Origin: Bacteroidales bacterium
Lineage (GTDB): Bacteria > Bacteroidota > Bacteroidia > Bacteroidales > JAEINX01
Direction of reading: 5' to 3'
Assembly: GCA_016342645.1 (NCBI GenBank)
Contig: JAEINX010000012.1
Coordinates: 1-55,195 of the forward strand
DNA length: 55,195 nt
In this document: positions 8,177 through 16,994 of the stretch, in pieces
How positions within the stretch are numbered: the first letter of the stretch is position 1
Layout: each line of letters opens with the position of its first letter
The notes under the pieces: model-generated
Told to the model about the DNA's origin: nothing
The model's database searches: none
What the model saw: only the letters and a program-made list of their open reading frames with translations
Position numbers and translations under genes: made by a program

Positions 8177-9403
8177 TTATAATATTGTGTTTATTTTTTG
8201 CCAAAATTCATTAGCAATTATATCTCTATTAAATTCTTTTGAAACATACTCAAATCCATTTTCACCAAATTTTTGTAAAAGACCAGGGTTTTTAACAAAA
8301 TAATTTATTTGCTTAACAAGATCATCAACATTTTCAGGTTCAAAGAACAGACCACATTTACCTTTATTAATGAATAAGTCTTTTGCTTCTCCATCCACCC
8401 CAAGTATTATAGGTTTTTTCAGAGCTAAATTCTCAAATATTTTAGAAGGTATTGCTCCTTTAAATAGTTCAAGTTTCTTTAAAGGAATGATGGAGCCATT
8501 TATTGAACTTAAAATTTCCAGCATTTTTTGTTTAGGGACTGCTTCAAAGAAATAAACGTTTTCTAAATTATTTTCCAATTTTAAATTAATTAATTTTGAT
8601 TTTTCGGGCCCACTTCCAAGAAATACAAACTTAATTTTTTTATTTTCAACTAATTTTTTTGCGGTTTTAATTATAATTTCTAAACCTTGTGCATAACCCA
8701 AAATACCTGCATAAATCAAAATAATATCGTCAGGTAGAAAGCCATTATCATTTCTCCAATTTGAGTCTAATTGTTTTTTTACATTATAATAATTTATATC
8801 AACTCCATTTTTTAACCAATAAATATCTTTATCAGGGAAACGTTTTCTGATGTTTTCACAAATACCCTGAGTTTGACCGGTAATTAAGGATGCTTTTTTA
8901 TAACAAAATTCTTCCAAATGTTTTGATAATTTAATTAAAAATCTATTTCTTACAAGCCCAAGTTTTTCGGCACTTTCAGGCCATAAATCCGAAACATTAA
9001 AAATTAACTTTGCACCTTTTAATCTGCTTAATAAATATGCTGATATTCCTAAAAACAAGGGAGGTGATTCGACAAATAAAACGTCAGATTTTTTAATTTT
9101 AAATAATCCTATTATTAATGATGTAAATACGAAAGAAAAGTAATTTAATAACCTTTTTGTAATAGATTTACTTTTACTTACGAAAATCCAACAACGGTGA
9201 ACAGGAATATCATTTATAATTTCAAAAAAATAGAATTTACCTTTATATCCTTTATGAATTTCCATTTGAGGATAATTTGGAATTGCAGTAATTACAGAAA
9301 TATCAGCACCTTTTTTTTTAAACCTAACTGCTAATTCAGAAAGCCTGTTTTGTGGAGCACCCACTTCAGGGGGGAAATATTGAGTAAGTATAGTTATCTT
9401 CAT
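8177..9403 (-). CDS. Glycosyltransferase family 4 protein (WbuB-like)
   Basis: A 408-aa cytoplasmic GT-B enzyme. The N terminus (MKITILTQYFPPEVGAPQ-NRLSELA) is typical of the WbuB-like GT4 group. The C-terminal domain holds the nucleotide-sugar site with GILGYAQGLEIII, FLGSGPEK and the acidic stretch around GAIPSKIFENLALKKPIILG. A short membrane-associating helix region lies near residues 85-125. It adds a sugar during assembly of a lipid-linked oligosaccharide; donor and acceptor cannot be read from the sequence. It sits between the Wzy-like gene and the ligase-like gene in the same orientation. Confidence 0.88.
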   Translation of the reverse strand: MKITILTQYFPPEVGAPQNRLSELAVRFKKKGADISVITAIPNYPQMEIHKGYKGKFYFFEIINDIPVHRCWIFVSKSKSITKRLLNYFSFVFTSLIIGLFKIKKSDVLFVESPPLFLGISAYLLSRLKGAKLIFNVSDLWPESAEKLGLVRNRFLIKLSKHLEEFCYKKASLITGQTQGICENIRKRFPDKDIYWLKNGVDINYYNVKKQLDSNWRNDNGFLPDDIILIYAGILGYAQGLEIIIKTAKKLVENKKIKFVFLGSGPEKSKLINLKLENNLENVYFFEAVPKQKMLEILSSINGSIIPLKKLELFKGAIPSKIFENLALKKPIILGVDGEAKDLFINKGKCGLFFEPENVDDLVKQINYFVKNPGLLQKFGENGFEYVSKEFNRDIIANEFWQKINTIL

Positions 9404-9450
9404 TTCTGCTCGGACTTATAATTTAAGCTTTGACTAGCAAGGATTATTCA

Positions 9451-10854
9451 TTAATTAGTTTTTATATGTTTCTTTTTCACAAGTGTAGCAATATACACAA
9501 TTAAAACCGGAAGAAGTAAAGACTCTAAAAATACTCCTTTAAATGCTTCAGGACCATTTCTAATCAAATTAGGGAGAAAAGCTACAAAAAGAAAGGGAGA
9601 GAGAATTGCAAATAATTTCAAAAAATTGTTTTTAAAACCACTTCGAAAGAAAAGATTGTTTAGTAATGCCCAAATTCCACCCAACAAAATTGCGGAAAGT
9701 AAAATTCCTAATATTCCAAAATTCAAATACCATGCTGTTGCATGATGAATTGTGTATCCTTGTCCTTTTTTTGCGTTTACTTCATTTGCATAATATTGAT
9801 AAATATTTTCAGGTCTTTCTGAAATTATGCTTCTTGGTATCATAGAATGAGCAAGATAATTAAAACTTTTGGCATAGGTTATAGGTACATTTTTTGATAA
9901 AACCCCATACATGGAAAAATGAGCATAAAACATTTCGTTGTGGAAAAAGAAATGTTTAAAACGCGTTTGAATATCCTCTTTCGGTTCATCTGATATTTCT
10001 GTTTGATTATTAATTTGAAGCGTATTTTTTGAGGAAAAAAGTTGCTCGCCACGACTTAAATCAATTGAAATAAAGAGAACTAATAAAATAAATGAAAATG
10101 AAACGAAATTTTTAATACGATTCAAAGTGATTTTTCTTAGCATATATAACATTCCAAATATTCCGCTAAAGAGTAAATCGTGCTTATTTCCTGTAAAAAT
10201 AAAAAATAAGACAACAAAAATTAAACATGAAATTACGACTATTGAAGAAATTTTATCTTTTTGAAATGTGAAAAAATTATCGGTTTTCTCAAGAAAGTAA
10301 ATAATCAAACTAAAAACCGATGTGAATGCAATAATTTTACTGATTAATTGATAAATTGTAAGAAATTTATTTGTTGAATCATTGAGTTGAAAATACAAAG
10401 ATTGGCTTTGGGTAATTGATTCTTTTATATCGGGGTAGATGATAAATAAATCTAAGATTATTAAACCTATCGTAAGAATTAAAAATGCTTTAATTGAGAT
10501 GTTAATCGGTTTGATTTTATTTGAATTGATTTTTTTGTTATTACTGCTAAGTGCCCAAATAACAGTTTGAATTAAAATAATAAAAATTCCGTAATATAAG
10601 ATTGTCAGAAAATAATTATTATCTAATTGAACTGGGAATAATTTCTCGAAAATTCTATAATATGAAATTCCAATTTCAGCACCTTTTGCACCCGTCAATT
10701 GATCAATAGTGAAAATCCAAGCACCGTTAAGTGTCCAAAAATAAATCAGAAAAAAACCAAATAAATAATTATTGCATTTGGTTTTTTTCCAAATTTTCCA
10801 TCCTAAAAAAATAATTATTAGAGTTAAAAAAGATAAAAGTAAAATAAATTTCAT
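9451..10854 (-). CDS. Oligosaccharide repeat-unit polymerase (Wzy-like), integral membrane
   Basis: A 467-aa protein made almost entirely of hydrophobic helices (about 12) with a periplasmic loop around residues 270-370 that contains HHATAWYLNFGILG near its end. This is the general pattern of Wzy/EpsG-type polymerases, which share little sequence. Position supports the call: it lies between two GT4 genes and downstream of a flippase. The neighbouring GT4 gene ends 6 nt before its ATG. Individual motifs are weak, so the exact family is uncertain. Confidence 0.7.
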   Translation of the reverse strand: MKFILLLSFLTLIIIFLGWKIWKKTKCNNYLFGFFLIYFWTLNGAWIFTIDQLTGAKGAEIGISYYRIFEKLFPVQLDNNYFLTILYYGIFIILIQTVIWALSSNNKKINSNKIKPINISIKAFLILTIGLIILDLFIIYPDIKESITQSQSLYFQLNDSTNKFLTIYQLISKIIAFTSVFSLIIYFLEKTDNFFTFQKDKISSIVVISCLIFVVLFFIFTGNKHDLLFSGIFGMLYMLRKITLNRIKNFVSFSFILLVLFISIDLSRGEQLFSSKNTLQINNQTEISDEPKEDIQTRFKHFFFHNEMFYAHFSMYGVLSKNVPITYAKSFNYLAHSMIPRSIISERPENIYQYYANEVNAKKGQGYTIHHATAWYLNFGILGILLSAILLGGIWALLNNLFFRSGFKNNFLKLFAILSPFLFVAFLPNLIRNGPEAFKGVFLESLLLPVLIVYIATLVKKKHIKTN

Positions 10855-10860
10855 TCTTAA

Positions 10861-11880
10861 TCAATTTATAATTTCTTCATATAATTCTTTCACTTTTGAG
10901 GCAACTTTTTTATTCGATAGATTCTGAAATTGAAGTAACTCTCGTCCATTGGATGGTTTACCCGAATTAAGTGTTTGGATAATAGCATTTGCCATTTCAT
11001 CAACATCCTGATTAACTAAATAACAATTTTCCACGTCCCTTATTCTTTCAGCAACATCACCGACATCATTTGCAACAATCGGTAAATTGCAAGCCATAGC
11101 TTCTTTAATCATTGTCGGGCTACCTTCATTGTCGCTGCAAAGTAACAAAACGTTTGACGCATTAATATAATATGGTATGTCTTCGGGATTGGTTTTACCT
11201 TCAAGAACAAATAATCTAACATTTGAAATGGTTTTTTTTACGATTTTCTCAATTTTAATGGCTAAATCAAGTCGCTTAACTTTCGGGTTATTTGAGTTAA
11301 ATAAAATAACTTTTTCATTAGCTTTCCACGCAAGGTGATTTCTTGCATCAAAAATAATTGAAGGTCTAAAATGTTCAAAATCTACTCCAAAAGGAATTAT
11401 TTTTGCTTTTGCCTGCAATTTATCAGGAAGTCGTTGCTTTAAACTTTCACTCACACATATGATTTTATCAGCTTTTTTTGCAGCAAATAATGAAAGTTTT
11501 CTTCCAAAAAAATCACGAAAAATTCCGTCGCTGGGAGTTTTATTCAAATCACTTCCCTGAAAAGTAATAACATAAGGGCATGTTCTGAACATCAGTCCGA
11601 GAAAAGAAGTAATTGTTCCATACTGAGAATGAACAATGTCGGGAGAATAATTATTAATAAACTTTTTGTATTTAGAAAATTCATTCTTCAAACTTTTGAT
11701 ATTTAAATATGTGTTGAAATATAAAATTTCTCCGTCAATTCCTTTTTCTTTTAAATCGGAAATCTGCCGCCTTGAAAATACCATCGTACCTGCATCTTTT
11801 TCCTTGCCTGGTAATATCCACAAAACTTTAATTTTCCGCACGGTTTTGATTGTTTTTTCTGAATAAAATAAATACCTCAA
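10861..11880 (-). CDS. Glycosyltransferase family 4 protein
   Basis: A GT-B glycosyltransferase with an acceptor domain (IKVLWILPGKEKDAGTMVF; DIVHSQYG; YVITFQGSDLN) and a C-terminal GT4 domain with LFNSNNPKVKRLDLAI and NASNVLLLCSDNEGSPTMIKEAMAC-NLPIVANDVGD, the usual E-x7-E region. From the ATG at 11878-11880 it overlaps the flippase gene by 53 nt. A GTG at 11839-11841 (giving VRKIKVLWILPG) would cut the overlap to 14 nt and matches where family members begin, so it is probably the true start (about 326 aa). It belongs to the leftward polysaccharide operon. Confidence 0.85.
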   Translation of the reverse strand: MRYLFYSEKTIKTVRKIKVLWILPGKEKDAGTMVFSRRQISDLKEKGIDGEILYFNTYLNIKSLKNEFSKYKKFINNYSPDIVHSQYGTITSFLGLMFRTCPYVITFQGSDLNKTPSDGIFRDFFGRKLSLFAAKKADKIICVSESLKQRLPDKLQAKAKIIPFGVDFEHFRPSIIFDARNHLAWKANEKVILFNSNNPKVKRLDLAIKIEKIVKKTISNVRLFVLEGKTNPEDIPYYINASNVLLLCSDNEGSPTMIKEAMACNLPIVANDVGDVAERIRDVENCYLVNQDVDEMANAIIQTLNSGKPSNGRELLQFQNLSNKKVASKVKELYEEIIN

Positions 11881-13105
11881 TTAGAGTTAATAACCCCAAA
11901 AGGTTGAAAGATATTGAAATAATCACCAGATGAATTGTTATATTATTATTAAAAATAAGATAATTAATGGTTTCGAATATTAAATAAAGCAAAATTACAA
12001 TAATAAGGTTTTTTGTGTTGATGGCTTTAATATAACAAGCATCTAAAACGCTTCTTAATGAAATATATATGCAGTATCCAACACAGCCACTAATCAATAT
12101 CATACAAGTTTGAATTAAACTTGAGTTAATCTCAGATAAGTAAATTTCTAAAATTCCCTTAGCAAATAATTCAAAAACAATTAATCCAATGCCGGAAACA
12201 ATTAAAGTAATTATCAAAATTTTAATAGTTTTTTGTCTTAATAAACCAAATTGTTTGTTTGCAAAAAGTGCACTTGCTTGAGGAAGCAAAATTAATGAAA
12301 TTGGGGAGAAAACAGCCCCGGCCATATTAAGCAAAGAAATTCCAAATGCGAGATAACCTGCTGCCTCAATACCTGAGAAATGCGCAGTTGTAAGAACCGG
12401 AATAGTTAGCATTGCGGCCAAGCCGATGTCTCCCGGCACACGTTGAATTCCATATTTTAATAATTCCCGAACTTTCTTGATATATAACTCTTTAATCCCT
12501 TTTGCTTTAAACCAAAATGGAATCAAAAAAGCAAGTGAAAAAAACATCCAGCCAAAACCTGTAAAATAGATTACCTCAATTATGCTATTACTTATAAAAA
12601 AGCTTAAAGTCAGGATAAATCCTAAGTTAATAATTTGCAAACTGTTGGCATGCAACATTAATAATTTCCCTCGCAGATAACTATATGCCAATGAATGAAA
12701 ACAAATCCCAATAATTAATACCAATAATGGTGGAATAAAGTTGGAATATTTATTTTCTCCAAAAAGCAGCCAGGCAAATTCCTGCTTAAAAATCAACAAA
12801 ATCGGCGTGATAATTATCAGAACACTTGTTAATATAAAAGTAGCTGATATGAAATAAGTACTTGCCTCTCGATTGTTTGATTTACTTTCTGAAATGGAAA
12901 CAAACCGAGGTAATCCAACTCCAAGCCCTAAAAGTAAAATCGGTTGGACAAACGACAATGTTCTTCTGAATAATGCATACTCGGCAAATCCTTCATTGTT
13001 GAAATTTACATTTGCGAATCTATAAACAAGCAAACCTGCACATAATAATAAAAACTCTGTTATAAAAGTAATTATGTAATCTATTTTACTTTTTGTTACC
13101 TTCAA
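11828..13105 (-). CDS. Polysaccharide flippase, Wzx/MVF-like
   Basis: A 425-aa protein with about 12 membrane helices arranged as in the polysaccharide-transport (Wzx) branch of the MOP superfamily: an N-terminal EFLLLCAGLLVYRFAN helix, FRRTLSFVQPILLLGLGVGLPR, and a mid-protein YGIQRVPGDIGLAAMLTIPVL. It would move undecaprenyl-linked oligosaccharide across the inner membrane. It is the first gene of the leftward glycan block. The gap of 89 nt to the DUF4340 gene upstream is short enough for read-through, but it may hold a promoter. Confidence 0.85.
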   Translation of the reverse strand: MKVTKSKIDYIITFITEFLLLCAGLLVYRFANVNFNNEGFAEYALFRRTLSFVQPILLLGLGVGLPRFVSISESKSNNREASTYFISATFILTSVLIIITPILLIFKQEFAWLLFGENKYSNFIPPLLVLIIGICFHSLAYSYLRGKLLMLHANSLQIINLGFILTLSFFISNSIIEVIYFTGFGWMFFSLAFLIPFWFKAKGIKELYIKKVRELLKYGIQRVPGDIGLAAMLTIPVLTTAHFSGIEAAGYLAFGISLLNMAGAVFSPISLILLPQASALFANKQFGLLRQKTIKILIITLIVSGIGLIVFELFAKGILEIYLSEINSSLIQTCMILISGCVGYCIYISLRSVLDACYIKAINTKNLIIVILLYLIFETINYLIFNNNITIHLVIISISFNLLGLLTLIEVFILFRKNNQNRAEN

Positions 13106-13194
13106 AATAGGTGTTTATAATTTCTTATAAATGTAATAATTATTTTTAAATGTTTTAAAAAAATATTGATTTTTAAAAATTGTATCAAAAAATT

Positions 13195-14238
13195 TTATTC
13201 AACAAAAAAGTAATTTATCGGCCTTGTAATCTTATCAAATGTATAAAACTGAATAAGAACAAAATCTTTTCCATCATTTACCAAAGCATAAAAACGATCA
13301 AGATCATTAATCGGATTTCCTTCATCATCTATTTCATAAATACCTTTGTGAAAGGTTTTAATTTTAGTGCTCTTACCCGATTTTTCGTTTAGCGTAATAA
13401 TATGAAATGGAATTTGTGAAGTAATAGAATCAATAATTTCCGGTTTTTTATCATTTAATAATGCTTCAAAATTAATATTTTTAAAAGAGGAAAGGAAGTT
13501 TAACACTTTTAAAGTATCGTACTCTTGAAGTGCTTGATTATTTGATAATGAGATTACATTAAAAGTATTATTATTTTTAGCTGTAATTTTGTATGATAAT
13601 TCGGGTTCTTCCGGAAACTCAATGCTAACAGATTCTATTTCTGAGGGGTGTTTTTTGAAAATTGAAAAATCTCTCCAGTCTTTAAGATTTACTGAGTACC
13701 TGGTCGCTACAAAACCCCTGAATCTGGGAATATGAACAACAAATGGTTCAGGCGAACCTTCAATCAGCATATAAGTTCCCATATTGTTTTGGGTTGCACC
13801 TCCAACATAGTAAGTTTTTACGAGTTTTTCGTAAGGAAACCATTCAACTAATCCAAATAAATTAATACGAAATGCCATTTGGTAAATTTCAACCTTTATT
13901 GAAGAAGATGCCAAACGTCTTACAACACTGTTGTGAGCAGCTTTCGAGACAGGTTGTCGGACCCTGATTTTTTGCATTGTATTTAAAATAGTTTCAATAC
14001 CCGAATTCCGTGCTTTATAATCTTCATTAACAGTCCAATCACCGGGAGAATTTTTCTTCAATGTGAGGCTGTTATTGTTTTTATCGGCTAAATAAATTTT
14101 TGTAACTAAAGACGTATCGGCAATAGCAAAATCTTTATAGTCTTTATTAAGAGTACTATCTGAGCGTGTAAAAATAAACATCGCAGCAATTATGGCGAGA
14201 ATAACTATCGCAAAAATTATCTTTCTGTTTTTTTTCAT
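13195..14238 (-). CDS. DUF4340 domain-containing protein, GldG-linked
   Basis: A 347-aa protein with one N-terminal membrane helix (about residues 6-23) followed by a large extracytoplasmic region with repeated DUF4340-like units: SLVTKIYLADKNNNSLTLKK and the -WTVNEDYKARNSGIETIL- stretch. Genes of this type commonly follow gldF-gldG in Bacteroidota, and here it begins 12 nt after gldG on the same strand. It is probably an accessory component of the GldFG ABC system. No enzymatic motif is visible. Confidence 0.85.
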   Translation of the reverse strand: MKKNRKIIFAIVILAIIAAMFIFTRSDSTLNKDYKDFAIADTSLVTKIYLADKNNNSLTLKKNSPGDWTVNEDYKARNSGIETILNTMQKIRVRQPVSKAAHNSVVRRLASSSIKVEIYQMAFRINLFGLVEWFPYEKLVKTYYVGGATQNNMGTYMLIEGSPEPFVVHIPRFRGFVATRYSVNLKDWRDFSIFKKHPSEIESVSIEFPEEPELSYKITAKNNNTFNVISLSNNQALQEYDTLKVLNFLSSFKNINFEALLNDKKPEIIDSITSQIPFHIITLNEKSGKSTKIKTFHKGIYEIDDEGNPINDLDRFYALVNDGKDFVLIQFYTFDKITRPINYFFVE

Positions 14239-14250
14239 TTTAAAATATTT

Positions 14251-15993
14251 TTATTTCCAATTTCTTGTAAATTTTTTTCTCCTGAAATAACTTTGGAGAA
14301 TACCGAAAATTAATATTAGAATAATTGGCCCCAATGTATTAAGTAGTTGCCAGAATAATTTGGATTTGTCAATTTCTGTTCTGTCAAGCAAACGAAGTTT
14401 TAGTTCTCTTGATCTTATTGAAATTAATCCCGAATCATCAATTAAATAATTCATAGCATTCAGAATCAATTCTTTATTGCCGAATGTTTCTCGTGTAAAC
14501 TGATCGTAACCAAGCGGCAGAGGATAACCTTGCGGAATATGAAATTGATTTTTAATAATATCTCCGTCGGAGATAACAATCATTTTAGTTGGAATGCTTT
14601 CATTTACAAATCCAATTTTTGAATCATTTTTAATTGAAGGTGGAACACGGTTATTAAAAACCGATTCGAAACGACCTTCAAGCAACACAGCAATCGGTAC
14701 GAATTGTTTTTTGTACAGCCGTTCGTCAGCTTTTTCTTGTAATATTTTTAAATCAATTAGAGTTGGGGTGTTTAATATCCTGGAATATGGCGAAGTAGTT
14801 AATAAAATGGTTTTTTCAATTCCCTTAACATTAATAGTATCAATACTACTGATAAATTCGGTTTTAATTGCATTTAAATTGCTAACAATCGGATGTTTTA
14901 TTACCGGTGTAATAATTGGGAAATAATACCATGGAAAAAAGTCAATTTGTGGTTGATTTCCGATTTGTCCGGTTCGCATAGGTATCGGAAGAGCATTTAA
15001 ATCCATAATCAGATCATTATTAAGACGAACTCCATATTTAAACAGAATATCTTCGAGATTTAAATTCTTATCAATTGCTAGCATTGATTCGGCATTTTGG
15101 AGGCTGTCTAAACTTGCTAAAACCGGATCAATTACCCACAAAACTTTCCCACCTCTCATAATAAATTGATCGATAATGAATTTATCTTTTTCAGAGAAAA
15201 CGGAATCGGGCTTTGCAATAATAATTGCATCAAATTTATTTTTTATTATAATTTTTGATGAGTCGGGCATTTTTCGTTCAGAAAGGCTGTTTAATTGTCC
15301 GTCTATTTTGATTCTTTCAATTGTATAATAATCAGATAATGATTTTGAAATATCAAAAGTTTCCTTACTATTTAATTCTCCATGTCCTTCGATGAATGCA
15401 ATTTTAGGTTTTTGAGTTTTGCTAAGCTTTTTAATTGTGCTTGCAATATTAAATTCCAAAGCTTGAATCGAATTGTTTAACACTTGTTCGGATGGGACAC
15501 CAATTTGCGTTTTCAATAATTCTAATGGAAGCTCGCTTGATTTATAAACCACAATTGCTCCCGGAAAAATTATTTGTTGAGAACTTCCTTTTTTAGTCTT
15601 AACCTGAAGATCGGTAGGATTTAATCCTCTTTCAATAAGTAACTTATAAACGTCGTTCCTTTCGTTTTTGTTATTGCTTTCCGAAGGGTTAATAAATTCA
15701 TATTCAATATTATCACTATATGCCCGAAATTCATCAAGCATTTCTCTTGTTTCGTTTCTTAGTCGTTTAAAGCCTGCCGGAAATTCACCGTCAAGATAAA
15801 TTTGAAAATAAACTATGTCATCAAGATTTTTTAATAATTCTTTCGTTGCATCTGATAATGAATATCGTTTTTCCGAGGTAAGATCAAAACGTGTATAAAC
15901 AAAGTTGCTGATAATATTTACGAGTATAATAATAAGTATTCCAAATAATAGAAGGCTTATATTATTTCGCTTAATATTTTTTCGTTTTATCAT
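14251..15993 (-). CDS. gldG: Gliding-motility ABC transporter substrate-binding-like protein GldG
   Basis: A 580-aa protein with an N-terminal helix (about 12-32), a long extracytoplasmic ABC_transp_aux-type domain (RFDLTSEKRYSLSDATKELL; the KPKIAFIEGHGELN block; WVIDPVLASLDS) and a C-terminal membrane anchor (LLNTLGPIILILIFGILQ) ending in a basic tail. This is the GldG architecture. With GldF and an ATPase (GldA, not in this window) it forms an ABC complex required for gliding in Flavobacterium. It lies between gldF (169 nt upstream) and the DUF4340 gene. Confidence 0.92.
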   Translation of the reverse strand: MIKRKNIKRNNISLLLFGILIIILVNIISNFVYTRFDLTSEKRYSLSDATKELLKNLDDIVYFQIYLDGEFPAGFKRLRNETREMLDEFRAYSDNIEYEFINPSESNNKNERNDVYKLLIERGLNPTDLQVKTKKGSSQQIIFPGAIVVYKSSELPLELLKTQIGVPSEQVLNNSIQALEFNIASTIKKLSKTQKPKIAFIEGHGELNSKETFDISKSLSDYYTIERIKIDGQLNSLSERKMPDSSKIIIKNKFDAIIIAKPDSVFSEKDKFIIDQFIMRGGKVLWVIDPVLASLDSLQNAESMLAIDKNLNLEDILFKYGVRLNNDLIMDLNALPIPMRTGQIGNQPQIDFFPWYYFPIITPVIKHPIVSNLNAIKTEFISSIDTINVKGIEKTILLTTSPYSRILNTPTLIDLKILQEKADERLYKKQFVPIAVLLEGRFESVFNNRVPPSIKNDSKIGFVNESIPTKMIVISDGDIIKNQFHIPQGYPLPLGYDQFTRETFGNKELILNAMNYLIDDSGLISIRSRELKLRLLDRTEIDKSKLFWQLLNTLGPIILILIFGILQSYFRRKKFTRNWK

Positions 15994-16098
15994 TAGATTA
16001 ATATCTCTTTCAAATTAATTTTTATAATTTTCACTTCCCTTTTCAGTTGTGTGTCATTTGTTATCGGTAATCAGTAATCAGGTAAACGGTACCCAATG

Positions 16099-16159
16099 TA
16101 TTGCATCCAGTATCTTGTATCCAGTATCTTGTATCTTGCATCAAGTATCTTGCATCCAG
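16099..16159. repeat. 7-bp direct repeats between gldF and gldG
   Basis: The spacer holds at least eight imperfect 7-bp units alternating between GTATCTT and GCATCCA forms. Just upstream (about 16058-16082) are shorter repeats of TAATCAG. The array separates two genes that would be expected to share a transcript. Confidence 0.85.
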
Positions 16160-16162
16160 CTT

Positions 16163-16894
16163 TTACCATTTTCTACTTTCTAATGAAATTTTTGTTAAAA
16201 GAATAAAAATTGCGATAAAACTTATAAAATAAATAATATCTCTTGTGTCAATCACTCCGCGACTCATTGAAATATAATGGGCATTAATACCAAGAGATTT
16301 AATAAAAAGATCAATATTCCCAAACAAATCGAAAGAATATATAATATCGAAACCCATATAAGCAATACCTGTAAGAAATATGGCAATAATAAACGAAACT
16401 ATCTGATTATCGGTAAGCGAGGAAGCAAACAACCCAACTGAAACAAATGATGCTCCAAGAAAAAACAAACCGATGAACGATCCCCATGTGCCTCCCGTAT
16501 CAATGTTTCCGGGAGGAAACCCAAGCTGATAAACCGAGAAAAAGTAGATTAAAGTTGGTAAAAGGGAAAAAATAACAAGGCTTAATCCTGCAAAAAATTT
16601 TGCAATAATAATTTGAGTATCGCTTAAAGGTTGAGTTAAAAGAATTTCGATAGTACCGCTTTTTTTTTCATCCGAAAACATCCGCATTGTAATTGCCGGA
16701 ATCAGAAATAAAAAAACAAAAGGGGCTAACATAAAAAGGCTATCCAAATTGGCATAACCAAAATCAAGAATATTGAAATCAATTGGCAAAACCCATAAAA
16801 ACAAGCCTGTGATTATCAGAAAAATAATAATCACAATATATCCCGTCAAAGAGCTTAAAAATCCATTTATTTCTTTTTTTAAAAGAATTAGCAT
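16163..16894 (-). CDS. gldF: Gliding-motility ABC transporter permease GldF
   Basis: A 243-aa six-helix ABC-2-type permease. Diagnostic stretches are the N-terminal LKKEINGFLSSLTGYIVI, the cytoplasmic loop MRMFSDEKKSGTIEILLTQP (an ABC-2 hallmark) and the closing -YFISFIAIFILLTKISL- helix. It is the first gene of the gldF-gldG-DUF4340 set, read leftward and diverging from a T9SS cargo gene. A TACTTTTG on the minus strand (16918-16925) could be its -7 element, but no good -33 partner is seen. Confidence 0.93.
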   Translation of the reverse strand: MLILLKKEINGFLSSLTGYIVIIIFLIITGLFLWVLPIDFNILDFGYANLDSLFMLAPFVFLFLIPAITMRMFSDEKKSGTIEILLTQPLSDTQIIIAKFFAGLSLVIFSLLPTLIYFFSVYQLGFPPGNIDTGGTWGSFIGLFFLGASFVSVGLFASSLTDNQIVSFIIAIFLTGIAYMGFDIIYSFDLFGNIDLFIKSLGINAHYISMSRGVIDTRDIIYFISFIAIFILLTKISLESRKW

Positions 16895-16962
16895 TATTTT
16901 TAATAAATTTTTGATTGCAAAAGTAAGTATTTTTTAAGAAGTGTGTTGAGGCAAAATTTTTA

Positions 16963-16970
16963 TATTTTTG
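16963..16970 (+). promoter_or_regulatory. Candidate -7 element upstream of a T9SS cargo gene
   Basis: TATTTTTG matches TAnnTTTG and lies 24 nt before the ATG at 16995. A TTG occurs at 16946-16948, somewhat closer than the usual -33 spacing. Confidence 0.4.
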
Positions 16971-16994
16971 TATAACATTAAAAAAAAATAAACT

